Shown piece by piece: positions 5,585-6,867 of a stretch of 6,867 bases of DNA. Where the stretch lies: positions 1 through 6,867 of the forward strand of contig JAMWDC010000116.1 in the NCBI GenBank assembly GCA_023819025.1, in the 5' to 3' direction. This DNA comes from Candidatus Omnitrophota bacterium (GTDB lineage Bacteria > Omnitrophota > Omnitrophia > Omnitrophales > Aquincolibacteriaceae). Position 1 is the stretch's first letter. Each line of letters begins with the position of its first letter. The notes beneath the pieces are model-generated. The model was not told the origin of the DNA, made no database searches, and was given only the letters and a program-made list of their open reading frames with translations. Made by a program: the position numbers and the translations under genes.

Positions 5585-6532
5585 TCAGATAAGGGTAACT
5601 ATTTTAAAAATGCCGCTTGTCGTTTGATCGTTCCCGCTTCCGCCGATATCCTGAACAATTCCGGTATCCAAGCGGACATGATCGGTGATGGGCATAATGA
5701 ACCCAAAAACCAGACTGACTACCTTACCTCCCTTACCATGTCTCTCGAAATTATGACTATAAAGGACTTCCGTCTGGGGTTGCAACCAATGACAAACGTG
5801 ACAACCGATGCCCCACCCTAAATTAAGCGCACCAGCCGAGTTCCCCGTGTCGTCCATTCTCTCAAGCGGCATTGCATAACCCGCATTCGCACTTGTAGTC
5901 ACCCGGCTGAAGTCTTTTGTCACTGCAAAGGTGTTTGTCAGGCTTGGATACCCTTGCGAAGGGCCGAGATGATCAAAATTACTGCGCCGGCCCGTGGGGA
6001 TAAGGATCGAAGGGACATAAGCGAAACGAAGGCATTGATCCCGGTTCTGATAAAAACGCCATCGTGCATTGACAATAAGGTCCGAACGGCCATGTCCTTT
6101 GTGAGGGCCGTCGGTTTCATCTAGGGATTCCCCCGTGTCCGGATCGACGGCGCCGCCTGTTTCATCGTAATTATTTTCTTTGTCCCGCAAAATCGCGATG
6201 CCCTGAGTCAGACCAATATCCAGTCCGTCAAGGATTCCGATATTGGTGACCGAATCAAACGAATGCATGCGATAATGCTTTCGTTCACTCCTGTTGCCGC
6301 TGGTCTGCCATTGCTTGGCAGCACCCGCGATCGAATAAGATAAATTGAGCTCGACGTGTCCGGGATCAACGGGTGTGGCATCGACCAGAATAAGTTTTGC
6401 GGGTTCGGGTTCTAGAATTGCCGTTTGCGACCCCGAATCCACTGCCGCCGGAGTTTCAACTGCGGCACCCGCGAGGTATGAACAAAAACCCGAGAGAAAA
6501 ATGATCGCGAAAGACCGGACTAAAATCTTCAT
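5585..6532 (-). CDS. Predicted outer-membrane beta-barrel 'transporter' (PF13557/phenol MetA-deg-like)
   Basis: 315-residue secreted protein. Signal peptide: K2, R6, hydrophobic core 8-20, likely cleavage after AGA (21-23). A Pro/Glu linker follows, then an alternating-hydrophobicity barrel from about 46 (KLILVDATPVDPGHVELNLS onward). The overall pattern (early VDPGHVELNLSY, IGILDGLDIGLTQGIAI, strand-plus-polar-loop repeats, late GFIMPITDHVRLDTGI) resembles the 'transporter' family once named MetA-pathway of phenol degradation. That assignment is from memory of the pattern. Odd features: a loop rich in Asp, Glu and His (125-149), and CHVCH (244-248), which formally fits CXXCH. The C-terminus ends in Ile, not the usual aromatic. 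The start has purines (AA then eight G) one base before the ATG. It lies 36 bp after the CbiO-like gene, so it is probably co-transcribed with it and may pass metal ions or a related solute across the outer membrane. Confidence 0.7.
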   Translation of the reverse strand: MKILVRSFAIIFLSGFCSYLAGAAVETPAAVDSGSQTAILEPEPAKLILVDATPVDPGHVELNLSYSIAGAAKQWQTSGNRSERKHYRMHSFDSVTNIGILDGLDIGLTQGIAILRDKENNYDETGGAVDPDTGESLDETDGPHKGHGRSDLIVNARWRFYQNRDQCLRFAYVPSILIPTGRRSNFDHLGPSQGYPSLTNTFAVTKDFSRVTTSANAGYAMPLERMDDTGNSAGALNLGWGIGCHVCHWLQPQTEVLYSHNFERHGKGGKVVSLVFGFIMPITDHVRLDTGIVQDIGGSGNDQTTSGIFKIVTLI

Positions 6533-6533
6533 A

Positions 6534-6541
6534 CCCCCCCC
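6534..6541 (-). promoter_or_regulatory. Ribosome binding region made of a G8 tract
   Basis: On the minus strand AA, eight G and a single T precede the ATG at 6532. The mononucleotide run is the only Shine-Dalgarno-like sequence for the outer-membrane protein, and its length sets the effective spacing. Confidence 0.55.
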
Positions 6542-6568
6542 TTCTGCTTTTTAATAAAGTCTTTGTTG

Positions 6569-6867
6569 TTATTCAAGACCGGTTAAAAGCAATAAGTTTT
6601 TCTGTCTTAATATGTTCTCGACTGTATCGTCCGCGATTTTCTCGCCGTTTTTCAGAAGGACAATTCGGTTGCAAAGTTCCCGCGCAAGTTTGAGATCATG
6701 GGTAGCAATCACCTGAGTCTGGGTAAAACCTCTCAGAAGTTCCGTCAATTCCTTCTTCCCGCGAGGATCCAGACTGCTTGTGGGCTCATCCAAGGCAAGT
6801 ATTTTTACGCCCATACAAAGAACCGTCGCTAACGCCACCCGTTTCTTTTCCCCCATGCTTAAATGAA
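6569..6867 (-). CDS. cbiO: ABC transporter ATPase, CbiO/EcfA-like, C-terminal part (cut by window edge)
   Basis: C-terminal ~99 codons of an ATP-binding subunit; the N-terminal half with the Walker A loop lies beyond the window. The frame continues upstream of the internal ATG at 6856 as H-L-S-M-G-E-K-K-R-V-A-L-A, the signature C-loop, so that ATG is not the start. Walker B and D-loop read ILALDEPTSSLDP, and the switch histidine is in IATHD. The KKRVALA continuation and VLLKNGEKIADD ending match energy-coupling-factor type ATPases such as CbiO, which power cobalt or nickel uptake through the inner membrane with CbiM/CbiQ. The substrate cannot be fixed without the partner genes, which should lie above 6867. 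It ends 36 bp before the outer-membrane protein gene on the same strand. Confidence 0.8.
   Translation of the reverse strand, partial: HLSMGEKKRVALATVLCMGVKILALDEPTSSLDPRGKKELTELLRGFTQTQVIATHDLKLARELCNRIVLLKNGEKIADDTVENILRQKNLLLLTGLE

Noticed and set aside
6482..6496. Lipoprotein signal (LSGFC, Cys17) in the outer-membrane protein
   Set aside because: Phe before the Cys does not fit a lipobox, and a better signal peptidase I site (AGA) follows at 21-23.
1..6867. CRISPR array or tandem repeats
   Set aside because: Apart from the two-copy 45-bp tRNA repeat, no regularly spaced repeat units were seen.

Overview
The window reads as a stretch of chromosome from a Gram-negative-type bacterium. 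A predicted outer-membrane barrel protein with a signal peptide, GDP-mannose synthesis genes and a lipid-carrier phosphatase all point to a diderm envelope. Nothing here fixes the phylum. The gene mix would suit a poorly sampled diderm lineage (Nitrospirota- or Desulfobacterota-like, for example), but that is only an impression. All supported genes lie on the minus strand, so transcription runs from high to low coordinates.

In transcription order: (1) 6867-6569, the C-terminal part of a CbiO/EcfA-like ABC ATPase cut by the window edge; (2) 6532-5585, a secreted outer-membrane 'transporter' type protein 36 bp downstream, probably in the same operon; (3) 5416-5078, a small helical protein of unknown function; (4) 5047-4592, a tRNA-Leu(GAG) locus rearranged around a tiny GIY-YIG nuclease gene; (5) 4540-87, a tight four-gene set: phosphomannomutase/phosphoglucomutase, mannose-1-phosphate guanylyltransferase, undecaprenyl-diphosphatase, and an RlmI-type 23S rRNA cytosine methyltransferase.

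The tight set supplies GDP-mannose (mannose-6-P to mannose-1-P to GDP-mannose) and recycles the undecaprenyl carrier used for peptidoglycan and surface glycans, so it looks like an envelope-glycan supply operon. The methyltransferase is translationally coupled at its end. Junctions are a 1-nt overlap (TAATG), a 25-bp gap, and a 4-nt overlap (ATGA).

The most unusual part is the tRNA-Leu locus. The 5' half of the tRNA, up to the anticodon loop plus 4 nt upstream, is present twice as a perfect 45-bp direct repeat with a 370-bp period. Between the copies lie two perfect hairpins, a second short block matching the tRNA variable arm, and a GIY-YIG ORF. The last 11 codons and the stop of that ORF are the intact tRNA's own 5' half and anticodon loop. 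This looks like a minimal tRNA-targeting cassette that leaves the tRNA intact. The tRNA sequence also makes false upstream starts for both the nuclease and the phosphomannomutase.

No stretch over 300 bp lacks a gene. The longest gap (5417-5584) holds a ribosome-binding site and an AT-rich dyad. Positions 1-86 show only one short palindrome.
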